Source: a virus
Reading direction: 5' to 3' (one strand)
IMG/VR virus record: IMGVR_UViG_3300035180_000402
Span: 1-64,000 of that record
Length of the DNA stretch: 64,000 bases
The notes below the pieces were generated by a model, which had not been told where the DNA came from, did no database searches, and worked only from the letters and a program-made list of their open reading frames with translations. Shown piece by piece: positions 8,690 through 16,638 of the stretch. The position numbers were made by a program, and so were the translations under genes. Each line of letters starts with the position of its first letter. Within the stretch, counting starts at the first letter, position 1.

Positions 8690-9586
8690 ATGAACAACAG
8701 CAATGGACAAATTATGCCACCGAAGAGGAAAGCTATTCTAAAACCTGTATCATCACAACTACAAGAACCTGTATCTAAAACTCAAGATCAAGCTCATTCT
8801 GAGAAACAAAGATTTCAGAATGATGGTCGTTATGTCTTATTACAAGAACTTCCTTCACAGTATCATCCACGATTTGGGTACGACTTTGAAGAACTATGGA
8901 TCAGACAATTAACTACTAATGAAGCTCGCTTGATACATATGGCTAAAGTTAGTAATAACATTACTTATTTGATTAGTGCAGTTGGAGCATGTTTAAGTCA
9001 ACCAATAAACAAGTTAATTGTGGAAGACTTTGAGTTCTGTCTTTATTGGTTACGTTTAAATAGTTACCCTGCAAGACCTTTTCATGTTACTTGGACTTGT
9101 GATAATGAACTTGAAGATCTAGATGAAAATGGTAACAAGAAGATTTGCGGTCATAAAGATCAATTATCACAAATAAAGAAATCCGATATAACTATTAACC
9201 ATATACCAGATGATTTTAAAATGTTACCAGAGGTTGCATTTCCTACAATGCGATTCTTTGAAGAGCTGGATTCTCTTAGACGAAGGATCGAGTCATTTAA
9301 AAACTCCGATCTTACAGATGAGGATGAAGAAAAAGAATATACCTCTTTAATGGGAGATCTTTATTTAGCAGATATAGCTCAATGGATTAAAGCTGGAGAT
9401 TCATTAGCTGAAAAATTGATGATTTTAAATGAGCAACCTAATCTTGTGCTTCAAGAAAAAATTGAGGGGTTTGTAGAGAAACTTCCTCAATTTGGGGTAT
9501 CTGAATGGATATCTTTAAAATGTCAAGCTTGCGGAGGTATAATGAGAAGGAAACTGACATTGAATTATCTTTCCTTCTTTCCCTAG
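8690..9586 (+). CDS. gp26/gp51-type baseplate or tail assembly protein
   Basis: 298 residues. After a disordered, basic first 50 residues comes the family's usual core: LTTNEARLIHMAKVSNNITY, then a segment ending FEFCLYWLRLNSYPARP, then a small Cys region with spaced Cys (TCDNE and ICGH) and a C-terminal CxxC (KCQACGG). This matches the layout of the T4 gp26/gp51 baseplate-hub assembly family. The zero-frame product ends right after the CxxC at a TAG. Both other frames are open here, and a long +1 frame continues to 9719, so a frameshifted longer form is likely. It lies directly before the tape-measure-like gene, as tail chaperones do. Confidence 0.72.
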   Translation: MNNSNGQIMPPKRKAILKPVSSQLQEPVSKTQDQAHSEKQRFQNDGRYVLLQELPSQYHPRFGYDFEELWIRQLTTNEARLIHMAKVSNNITYLISAVGACLSQPINKLIVEDFEFCLYWLRLNSYPARPFHVTWTCDNELEDLDENGNKKICGHKDQLSQIKKSDITINHIPDDFKMLPEVAFPTMRFFEELDSLRRRIESFKNSDLTDEDEEKEYTSLMGDLYLADIAQWIKAGDSLAEKLMILNEQPNLVLQEKIEGFVEKLPQFGVSEWISLKCQACGGIMRRKLTLNYLSFFP

Positions 9587-9719
9587 CCTGACTATACAAC
9601 AGATACTAGATACTCAGTGGACTTTAGCTACAAAATGTAATATACCACCTAATGATAATATGCCTATAATGAACTTGTTATACTGGGCTTCTTTATACAA
9701 AGAAGATATCTCAAAATAA
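9564..9719 (+). other. +1-frame extension of the gp26-like gene, probable programmed frameshift
   Basis: The +1 frame is open for 51 sense codons from 9564 to TAA 9717-9719 and reads like real protein (SLTIQQILDTQWTLATK, then MPIMNLLYWASLYKED). It has no early start codon or ribosome-binding site of its own. The zero frame ends TTT CCC TAG C at 9578-9587. A proline tRNA moving from CCC to CCT at the slow stop would enter this frame, the same kind of site known for +1 shifting in Listeria phage PSA. The -1 frame is also open to a TGA at 9589, so a different slip or a sequence error cannot be excluded. Confidence 0.5.
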
Positions 9720-9730
9720 AGTAGGATGTT

Positions 9731-12553
9731 ATGGCTAATTCATTATTCAGTAACGTAATGAAAGATATAAAATTAAATACTATAGACATAGTTAAAAATA
9801 AGTATCAAGATGTAAAAACTAATGTTAGGAATAATGTTGCAGATAGAGCAGGTTCATTAAGCCAAACTCTATCTAAGCATGCTCCAAACACGTATCCAAA
9901 CTCCTCTTTATCTAGAACCTTAGAAAAGATTGCAGGTAGTAAAGTACAAGATATAAGAGAAGATGCTAAGAAGAGATTAGAAAGAACTCAGGACGCCGCA
10001 GCTCAGGAACAACAGACTGAAGCTTTAGATGGAATGGATAAATCTTTAACAGCGCAGTTAAAGCTGGTTAATAAAAATCTAGAAAAAATAGACAAGACTA
10101 TAAGAGTAACTGGTTCTGATGGAGGTTTACTTGGCAAGTACTTAGAGTACAGAGGACTAAAAGGTACTTTAAAAGGTAAAGGTACTTGGTATAATCCAAA
10201 AACCTGGTTTAATAAAGGTGCTGGTTCTACTACAGAAGCTGCTGCCGAAGCAGCAGAAGCTACAGGAGCTACAGCAGCAGAGACTACAGAAGCTACAGCC
10301 GCAGCAGCAGATACTACAGCAGTCGCAGCTTCTACTGGAAGTCGTGTTTTGTCAGGAGCTACTAAGGTAATAGGTAGAGTTGCATTACCTCTAACAGGTT
10401 TAATTGCAGGATATTCAGAGTATAATTCAGCAGATAATAAAGATCAATCCACTGAGGTAAAAACTGCAAGAGCTGTAACTACTGGTGCTGGTACAATGGC
10501 AGGTGCACTAGGTGGTGCTAAACTAGGCGCAATGGGTGGTGCTGCTTTAGGCTCTGTAATACCAGGTTTAGGAACTACGGTTGGAGGTATTGTAGGAGCT
10601 ATAGTAGGTGGTATTGGTGGTGCATTCGGTGGAGAGAAATTTTCAAAGTGGATCTCAAGAAAAGTATTTAAAAGTGATGAAACTAAACAAAAAGATGTAG
10701 ATACTAAAAAAGAACTTACTGATAATTTTGATACTAGAAATGCCTTAATTATAAACAAGGCAGAAGATATAACAAATAAATCAACTGCCCTAACAGGTAA
10801 TGAAGAAGGTGATGAAGAAGGTGAAGGGCCTACTTACTTAGAAAAACAAGACGCTAAAAATCTAAAAGATTTGACCACAATTACTAAGGAAGCGTATAGA
10901 CCTAGAGGACTAATGGAACGTCTATTTTCTACTTTAAGTGCACCGTTTGAGTGGCTTAGAAGTAAGCTTGGTGGTGGTCCCTCAACTCCTACAGGAGGAG
11001 CACCTATAGGTGCTCCAAGTTCTAGTGATGCAGAAGTACCTATGGCTTCTTCACATGGTACACCATCTTCTTCTTCTTCATATGGTACACCATCTTCTTC
11101 TTCATATGATACACCTTCTTCTTCAGGAAGTACCACATCAAGCACTTCAGGTTCTATAGATACTTCCAACATTGTTGCAGAAGGTTTTGCAGGAGCAGCC
11201 CTTTCCGGAATACCTTATAATAACAAACGAGATGGAACAGGAATGGACTGTTCCGAAATAAGCCAAGCTGCTTATCGTGCTGCTGGAATATCAATTCCAG
11301 GTACTGCTGAAGCTCAAAGAAAAGATGTTCTAAAAAATGGTACTCCTGTTACTAGTATAAAAGATCTTCAGCCTGGAGATCTTATCTTCTATCATAGTGA
11401 AAAAGAAGAAGCTTTAAGAAAAGCTGGAATAGCAGGTGGTGGAGCTAGAAAGCCAGTAGGGCCTTTTGGTGCGACACATGTAGCTGTATACCTAGGTAAG
11501 GATCCAGTTACTGGCAAACCTAAGATGTTTGAGTCTGGAAATAGTAAAACTGGTGCTAAGTCAGGTGTGAAAGACTTTAGAGCCAAAGGTTTTATAATGG
11601 GTGGACGCCCAACTAAGTCAGGAGATTCTGGTAAAAGAGTAATGGCTGCCTTAGTAGGAAATCAAGGTGGTTCAATTCCTAAAGACGACATACAAGTCGC
11701 ATCTTCTGACAAAGCAGAGCCAGAAACAACTCAAAGTACCAGTACACAAAAAGCTTCTTCAGAAGACTTTAAAACTGTTACATCACCAGAAGAAGACATT
11801 AAAAAAGAAGAACCTTATGATGTGGCCTCCGTTGCTTTACCTTCTGATATTGATTCTGAACCACAAGGTCTTGTAAAACAGTTATTAAAATCTGATAATT
11901 TTGTAGCTGCTTCTTCACCTGCGGTTAAGAAAGAAGAACCACTGTTAGATACAGTTAGTGCTGTAGAAGCAGCGTCTAATATACCGGCATCTTCTGGAAC
12001 TAACTTGCCTATTTCTTCAACTGAAGGTTTAAAACCAGAAACAACTACGAATAACAGTGGTCTATTAGGATTCTTAAATAAGGTTTTAAGCACAGTTACT
12101 GGTGCGGCGACTTCTGGATACTCTGATTTAAAAGATTCTGGTGGAAAACTATATGATAAAATTTCTAATGGAATTAGTGATACTGTAGGAGCAGGACTAG
12201 ATACTTTAAAAAATAAAGCACAGTCTGCTACTGATACGGTTATGGGTTCATGGGATAACTTAGCTTCTTCTGCCTTTCCAGTAATTGATGGAGCTACGGG
12301 AGCAGTAAATAGAGCTTTTAGTGGAGTGCCAGATGCCCAGACTGTAAAATCACCTGAGTCAATAGTATTACCACCAAGAGCAGAGCTGACATCAAATAAG
12401 CCTACTACAAATAAAGATAATAAAGTTAGTCAACAACCAAGCTATCCACCTACTGCTAATCTGCCTGCCGCAGAAGTTCCAAGTTTAAGAACTGATGGAA
12501 TGTTTATGGTTGAGGATGGTGGACTAAATCTTATTATATTAGGAGTAGTTTAA
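9731..12553 (+). CDS. Tape-measure-like tail protein with NlpC/P60 peptidase domain
   Basis: 940 residues, AGGATG site. Order of regions: helical N-terminus (1-125); Ala/Thr-rich stretch (165-200); glycine-zipper hydrophobic region (about 250-300, e.g. GGIVGAIVGGIGGAFGG) able to enter membranes; Ser-rich linker (about 430-475); an NlpC/P60 cysteine peptidase (about 480-635) with Cys507 in GMDCSEISQAAYRAAG and His583 in ATHVAVYLG; then a long, mostly disordered C-terminus. NlpC/P60 domains cut peptidoglycan stem peptides. Its place after the gp26-like gene and before the tube junction gene fits the tape measure/hub (T4 gp29 position). The product may therefore both set tail length and open the cell wall during entry. 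Confidence 0.72.
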   Translation: MANSLFSNVMKDIKLNTIDIVKNKYQDVKTNVRNNVADRAGSLSQTLSKHAPNTYPNSSLSRTLEKIAGSKVQDIREDAKKRLERTQDAAAQEQQTEALDGMDKSLTAQLKLVNKNLEKIDKTIRVTGSDGGLLGKYLEYRGLKGTLKGKGTWYNPKTWFNKGAGSTTEAAAEAAEATGATAAETTEATAAAADTTAVAASTGSRVLSGATKVIGRVALPLTGLIAGYSEYNSADNKDQSTEVKTARAVTTGAGTMAGALGGAKLGAMGGAALGSVIPGLGTTVGGIVGAIVGGIGGAFGGEKFSKWISRKVFKSDETKQKDVDTKKELTDNFDTRNALIINKAEDITNKSTALTGNEEGDEEGEGPTYLEKQDAKNLKDLTTITKEAYRPRGLMERLFSTLSAPFEWLRSKLGGGPSTPTGGAPIGAPSSSDAEVPMASSHGTPSSSSSYGTPSSSSYDTPSSSGSTTSSTSGSIDTSNIVAEGFAGAALSGIPYNNKRDGTGMDCSEISQAAYRAAGISIPGTAEAQRKDVLKNGTPVTSIKDLQPGDLIFYHSEKEEALRKAGIAGGGARKPVGPFGATHVAVYLGKDPVTGKPKMFESGNSKTGAKSGVKDFRAKGFIMGGRPTKSGDSGKRVMAALVGNQGGSIPKDDIQVASSDKAEPETTQSTSTQKASSEDFKTVTSPEEDIKKEEPYDVASVALPSDIDSEPQGLVKQLLKSDNFVAASSPAVKKEEPLLDTVSAVEAASNIPASSGTNLPISSTEGLKPETTTNNSGLLGFLNKVLSTVTGAATSGYSDLKDSGGKLYDKISNGISDTVGAGLDTLKNKAQSATDTVMGSWDNLASSAFPVIDGATGAVNRAFSGVPDAQTVKSPESIVLPPRAELTSNKPTTNKDNKVSQQPSYPPTANLPAAEVPSLRTDGMFMVEDGGLNLIILGVV

Positions 12554-12554
12554 T

Positions 12555-13172
12555 ATGTCTGAAATAGGTGGATATGAGTCTTTAAATAAAAATTATAGAG
12601 TATGGTTAAGTAAAGGTAGTTCAATAGTATCTACACCAATGGCTGAGAATTTTTCTACTTCTTTAGATATAACATGGAATCCAATACTTGCCGGTGGTAT
12701 GCAAGAAGCAATGTCAGCTATGGTAGGTGGAAATGTTACTGAATGGGTTAATAAGACTGCCGCAGCAGGTGGTTTTAACTTTCAGAATAAACAGTTAAGT
12801 GCTCAATTATGGCAAGGATCTTCGTATATTTCATATAATATTCCTTTTGTGTTTAAGGTAGAGAAAGATCCTCAAAGAGAACTTGTTGAACCAATAAAAG
12901 AAATAATGAAGATGGCTCTACCTAGAGAATTTGGTCCTATCCTTAAAGCGCCTTATACACCTATGTTACCGGATAGCGAAACTAATTCTCCAGTAGAAGT
13001 TAGATTTGGAAATTTCATGGTTCTTAAAAATTGTGTAATAACTAATATAAGTCAGACATATGATGCAATTTTTGATTCTGATGGTAGACCTTTAAGTGCT
13101 AAGTTAGATGTTTCAGTAATATCTACTTATATTATCGTCTATGATGATATTCAAACTATGTTCAAACATTAA
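12555..13172 (+). CDS. Tube-baseplate junction protein (gp48/gp54-like)
   Basis: 205 residues, start one base after the previous stop with AGGAG inside the upstream gene. The sequence has tube-fold features: SYISYNIPFVFKVEKDPQRE, a helix, then VRFGNFMVLKNCVITNISQT and a last strand (AKLDVSVISTYIIVYDD). The segment 'FMVLKNCVI..I' followed by a 'DSDGRPLSAKLDVS' strand is usual for proteins that connect hub and tube in T4-type phages (gp48/gp54) and in contractile injection systems. It lies between the tape-measure-like and gp53-like genes, which supports the call. Confidence 0.68.
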   Translation: MSEIGGYESLNKNYRVWLSKGSSIVSTPMAENFSTSLDITWNPILAGGMQEAMSAMVGGNVTEWVNKTAAAGGFNFQNKQLSAQLWQGSSYISYNIPFVFKVEKDPQRELVEPIKEIMKMALPREFGPILKAPYTPMLPDSETNSPVEVRFGNFMVLKNCVITNISQTYDAIFDSDGRPLSAKLDVSVISTYIIVYDDIQTMFKH

Positions 13173-13186
13173 CTAGAGGTTATTAT

Positions 13187-13519
13187 ATGTCGATATATGA
13201 TAGACATTTATATCTAACTAGAGATAACTTAGGTAATGACCCTCTCACAGATAAATTGGTTGATAAAATAATGGTAATACCTTATTCTTCAATATATGAA
13301 ATACCTTTTTATAATGAGAATAGGCCAGATAAAATTTCAGCTTTATTCTTTGGTTCACCTGAGTTATATTGGGTAATACTTGTTTATAATAAACTTATTG
13401 CAAATACTGAACTGACTGCAGGATCATTTATAAAGATACCTAATTTTACTATTTTAAATGATCTTTTAGTTAAACAGAGCCAAGGTAAACGTTTATCCAA
13501 ACAAATTTATTTGAAATAA
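13187..13519 (+). CDS. Baseplate wedge protein, gp53/LysM-like
   Basis: 110 residues. The middle and end carry the LysM-type pattern of T4 gp53 and related baseplate proteins: YNENRPDKISALFFGSPELY, WVILVYNKL, then AGSFIKIPN. In gp53 this small domain helps clamp wedges around the hub. The N-terminal 30 residues form an extended arm. ATG 13187 has AGAGG spaced correctly. Neighbours are a tube-junction protein and the gp27-like hub. Confidence 0.72.
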   Translation: MSIYDRHLYLTRDNLGNDPLTDKLVDKIMVIPYSSIYEIPFYNENRPDKISALFFGSPELYWVILVYNKLIANTELTAGSFIKIPNFTILNDLLVKQSQGKRLSKQIYLK

Positions 13520-13531
13520 CTAGAGGCCTTT

Positions 13532-15106
13532 ATGTCAGTAATAGCACTAGATGGACAACTATTTTTAGACCTTAAGGTAGATGATCAAGATCTACCTGTA
13601 GCTGGAGTAGATTTTTTGGATCAAATAACTATGCTTCAAGACGTATCTTCTGGAATACCAACGTTGACATTAACCGTCAATGACTCAGAAGGTATATTTT
13701 CTGATTTACATCCTTTGTCTGATGCCAATAAATTTTCAATTACTATTGGTAAAGATAAAGATGAACTATCTAGCAATAGACCTTATGAGTTTAGGCTATT
13801 TAGTTGGAAGGCTATACAGTATAGCCGTGGTTTAAAATATGTAATACACGCTGTTTTAGACAACTATAAGTTTATAAAAAAGATAAAGACCAAAGCATAT
13901 AAAGGAACAAGCTATAAAGTAATAAAAGAAATTGTAGAAGACTGTGGTTTAGACTTTGTAGGAGATAGTTCTGGAGACCCTTGTTCAGATGAACAAACGT
14001 GGATAAATGTTTGTGATCCTGTTGCTATTTTCATAAAGAAAATAACTCAACATAGTTATTCAGAAAATGGTGTAATGCTAGCTTGTGCTTCTTTTAATGG
14101 TGACTTTATTTATAAAAATATAAATAATGCCTTTTCTGAATCTACGCAACCTTATGCTAGTTTTGACTCAGACCTAGATTCTAAGAAAACTGATAATACT
14201 ACTACTAGTCCAGCAACTACTTCTAATCCTTCTTCTATTGGAGGAACAGACTTTAGCAGTTCTCCTGATAAGTATACAATGAGAGAATATACAACTAGCA
14301 GTTCTTCTGGATTCTTAAACTCATGGGTAAACTATGGATATAAGATGATAGAAGATTTAATGTCTGGAAGTAATGAAGAGTATAGTGGTGTTTCAATACC
14401 TTCAGCGGATGGTGCTGCTTCTATAAATACTGAAATATCTGATCAGATAGAAATAGCCCGTAGAGATTATGCTCCTATAGACTGTGGAAATACCTATCCA
14501 AAATATTGGAAGGCTTACCATAGAAATCTTCGTATGTTAGGATTATTTAGTCAAAAATCAACTTTCTTGGTTGATACTGTTACTAATTTACAACCATTAG
14601 ATCCTATTGATCTTAAATTCTATAATCTATCTACTGGAAAGCCTAATGGCTATAGTGGTAGATATATTGTTGGGGCACATAAAATTGTCATAAAAGGTAC
14701 AAAGTATGCAGAGTTGTTTGAAGTGTATAAAATGACAGTACCTAAAACAAGCTCAAGTTCAACAGAAGCAGATAATTCTTCAAATATAACTAATGCACCT
14801 AGTGATAATAGTAGTAGTCAAAAATTACCTAAACTTGCAGATTCACCACCACCTCAAGGGTCTGCTTTTAGTGGAACTAAAACTAGCTCTGGCGGTATAG
14901 CTGTTAATGATATGGAACCTTTAGTATCTGGTGATAAACCTGTTAGTGATAATCAATTGATACAACCTAAAGAAGTTAATACTTTGCCTCTTGCTTCTGA
15001 TGTACTTAAGTCCAATAAAACTTCTAGTACAACGAATACAAGTCAAGTATCACAAAGTAGTAGTATTATAGCTGTAAAGAATTTAGGAGAGTTACCTAAT
15101 ATATAG
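13532..15106 (+). CDS. Baseplate hub protein (gp27/gpD-like)
   Basis: 524 residues. The first 220 residues have the order of hub beta-barrel proteins: VAGVDFLDQITMLQDVSSGI, then TLTLTVNDSEGIF, then IGKDKDELSSNRPYEFRLF, and a module after GTSYKVIKEIVEDCGLDF that leads into KKITQHSYSENG. A Ser/Thr-rich insert follows (225-265). The second barrel region lies at about 310-405 and ends RYIVGAHKIVIKGTKYAELF. A long Ser/Asn-rich, probably disordered tail makes up the last 115 residues and is unusual for the family. The hub carries the spike and the tube. The gene follows the gp53-like gene with an AGAGG site. Confidence 0.72.
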   Translation: MSVIALDGQLFLDLKVDDQDLPVAGVDFLDQITMLQDVSSGIPTLTLTVNDSEGIFSDLHPLSDANKFSITIGKDKDELSSNRPYEFRLFSWKAIQYSRGLKYVIHAVLDNYKFIKKIKTKAYKGTSYKVIKEIVEDCGLDFVGDSSGDPCSDEQTWINVCDPVAIFIKKITQHSYSENGVMLACASFNGDFIYKNINNAFSESTQPYASFDSDLDSKKTDNTTTSPATTSNPSSIGGTDFSSSPDKYTMREYTTSSSSGFLNSWVNYGYKMIEDLMSGSNEEYSGVSIPSADGAASINTEISDQIEIARRDYAPIDCGNTYPKYWKAYHRNLRMLGLFSQKSTFLVDTVTNLQPLDPIDLKFYNLSTGKPNGYSGRYIVGAHKIVIKGTKYAELFEVYKMTVPKTSSSSTEADNSSNITNAPSDNSSSQKLPKLADSPPPQGSAFSGTKTSSGGIAVNDMEPLVSGDKPVSDNQLIQPKEVNTLPLASDVLKSNKTSSTTNTSQVSQSSSIIAVKNLGELPNI

Positions 15107-15127
15107 TAAATTAGCGAGGAAATAAAA

Positions 15128-15673
15128 ATGGGTAATTTTGATTATGCTCAAAGAGTAACAATGTCTGATGGTGATTATCCTATTGATGATAAGAGTACGT
15201 TAAAAAGCGGTGATTGGAATAATACTACAATCCTACAGCCTTGGGATGCAATTGAGTCTAATGGTGTACTAAGACCACAAACTGGTTCAAAACGTCCATG
15301 TTATGCAACATACATGACCAGAAGAAAAGCTGTAAGTCAAATGAAAGTTACAATAGTTGGAACTTATAGAAAAATAAGTCTTAAACTACCTGGACTAGAA
15401 TACTTATTTGACAATGCACCAAATGGTTGGTTAGACTTAACCATGTTATATGATGGGTATGATACTCCAGGATCTGGAAGAAACAGTAATGGATGTGCTT
15501 TAGGTATTGCTGCAAATGGAGGAAGCGGTCTTTTTATTGCTACCTTTGGTAGACAATCTAGCACTAATAGTAGTAACAATACTATTTTAGTAAGGATAAA
15601 ACTCGAAGCTCTTGATGTTATAAAAGGAATAACCTTAGAAGGAATGGTTGAAAATCCAGATATAGTATGGTGA
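15128..15673 (+). CDS. Unknown virion protein, possible fibre-base component
   Basis: 181 residues, start supported by GCGAGGAA. The protein is beta-rich and Gly/Asn-rich, with a Gly-rich central loop (YDTPGSGRNSNGCALGIAAN). It opens the fibre region, directly after the hub gene. No motif identifies a family. A virion adhesin or a connector between baseplate and fibres would fit the context. Confidence 0.5.
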   Translation: MGNFDYAQRVTMSDGDYPIDDKSTLKSGDWNNTTILQPWDAIESNGVLRPQTGSKRPCYATYMTRRKAVSQMKVTIVGTYRKISLKLPGLEYLFDNAPNGWLDLTMLYDGYDTPGSGRNSNGCALGIAANGGSGLFIATFGRQSSTNSSNNTILVRIKLEALDVIKGITLEGMVENPDIVW

Positions 15674-15700
15674 CATAGTTGTCGGTAGTGGAGACTAAAA

Positions 15701-16612
15701 ATGGCAATTTCAGATACTAAAAAATTAGATATAGTTTGGAAGAAACTTTTTGGTGTAGCTGAAACTGATATTTTAAATAAGGATGTTTTGAATGAAACAA
15801 TTTATACTAACGTAATATCTTATGGTCATGAGATTTGGACAGACTCAGGTAAAATACCTTCTACACCGCCTATATCAAATACTAGAGAAATTGGCTTATA
15901 TAAAGATGATACTATAGCTAAGATGGTTGTTGATGAAACAGTCCCTGGTAATAGAACTTGGTTAGCAGTAGATAATAGCAATGTACGATTACGAGACTGG
16001 ATTCCTCCATCTTTAGGCTATAGTTATGCAGTAAGAATATATGTAGAAAATTTAGACTATGGGACACATAGAAAGATTATAAATCCTACACTACTAACAA
16101 TGGAGTATGTATTTGATTATAACGCTGGTGTATTATATTTTCCAAATTGCGTTCCTTCAGATGTATTATCTAATAATGCAGTTTTATATATTGAAGGTTA
16201 CAGATATATAGGGCCTAAAGGCGTTGGAGATGGCGGTGGTCCTATCGAACCTCCTAAACCTGTAGGAGATTTAGTATATGAACTTTCTGGATCTATCTTC
16301 GGTTCAGCTAAGCCTGATGAAGTAGTAATGCGTTTTGTTGTAGCAGCACCAATACGAATAGATAGAAATTTTCCTAAGTCACAGGCTTACTGTACTATTA
16401 AACCTAAAAGAGATACTGAACTGTTGATAACCAGAAATGACAGTATATTTGGCAAGATAGTTTTTAGAGCAAATGGAGATGGTTACGGAGAGTATAGAGG
16501 AATAGAGACTTTATTATTTCCAAAAGATATTTTATTAGTAAAAGCTCCATCTGATTATGATAATACGATGAGAGATGTAGAATGGACTATAGTAGCACAA
16601 CCTGCAGGATAA
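15701..16612 (+). CDS. Virion structural protein
   Basis: 303 residues. The N-terminus (KLDIVWKKLFGVAETDILN, then NETIYTNVISYGHEIW) has a helical start and then a region that often begins large-phage virion proteins near the baseplate. A Gly/Pro hinge (GVGDGGGPIEPPKPVGDL, about 174-191) divides it from a C-terminal beta domain of 110 residues that resembles a small jelly-roll. There is no enzymatic motif. It is followed by three related adhesin genes, so it may anchor them. Function is inferred from context. Confidence 0.5.
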   Translation: MAISDTKKLDIVWKKLFGVAETDILNKDVLNETIYTNVISYGHEIWTDSGKIPSTPPISNTREIGLYKDDTIAKMVVDETVPGNRTWLAVDNSNVRLRDWIPPSLGYSYAVRIYVENLDYGTHRKIINPTLLTMEYVFDYNAGVLYFPNCVPSDVLSNNAVLYIEGYRYIGPKGVGDGGGPIEPPKPVGDLVYELSGSIFGSAKPDEVVMRFVVAAPIRIDRNFPKSQAYCTIKPKRDTELLITRNDSIFGKIVFRANGDGYGEYRGIETLLFPKDILLVKAPSDYDNTMRDVEWTIVAQPAG

Positions 16613-16638
16613 ACTTCGTCTATACATGAGGTATAAAG

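Noticed and set aside
10444-11172. Long minus-strand ORFs opposite the tape-measure-like gene
   Set aside because: Low-complexity mirror images of Gly/Ala- and Ser-rich coding repeats. No ribosome-binding sites, and the plus-strand gene is clearly real.
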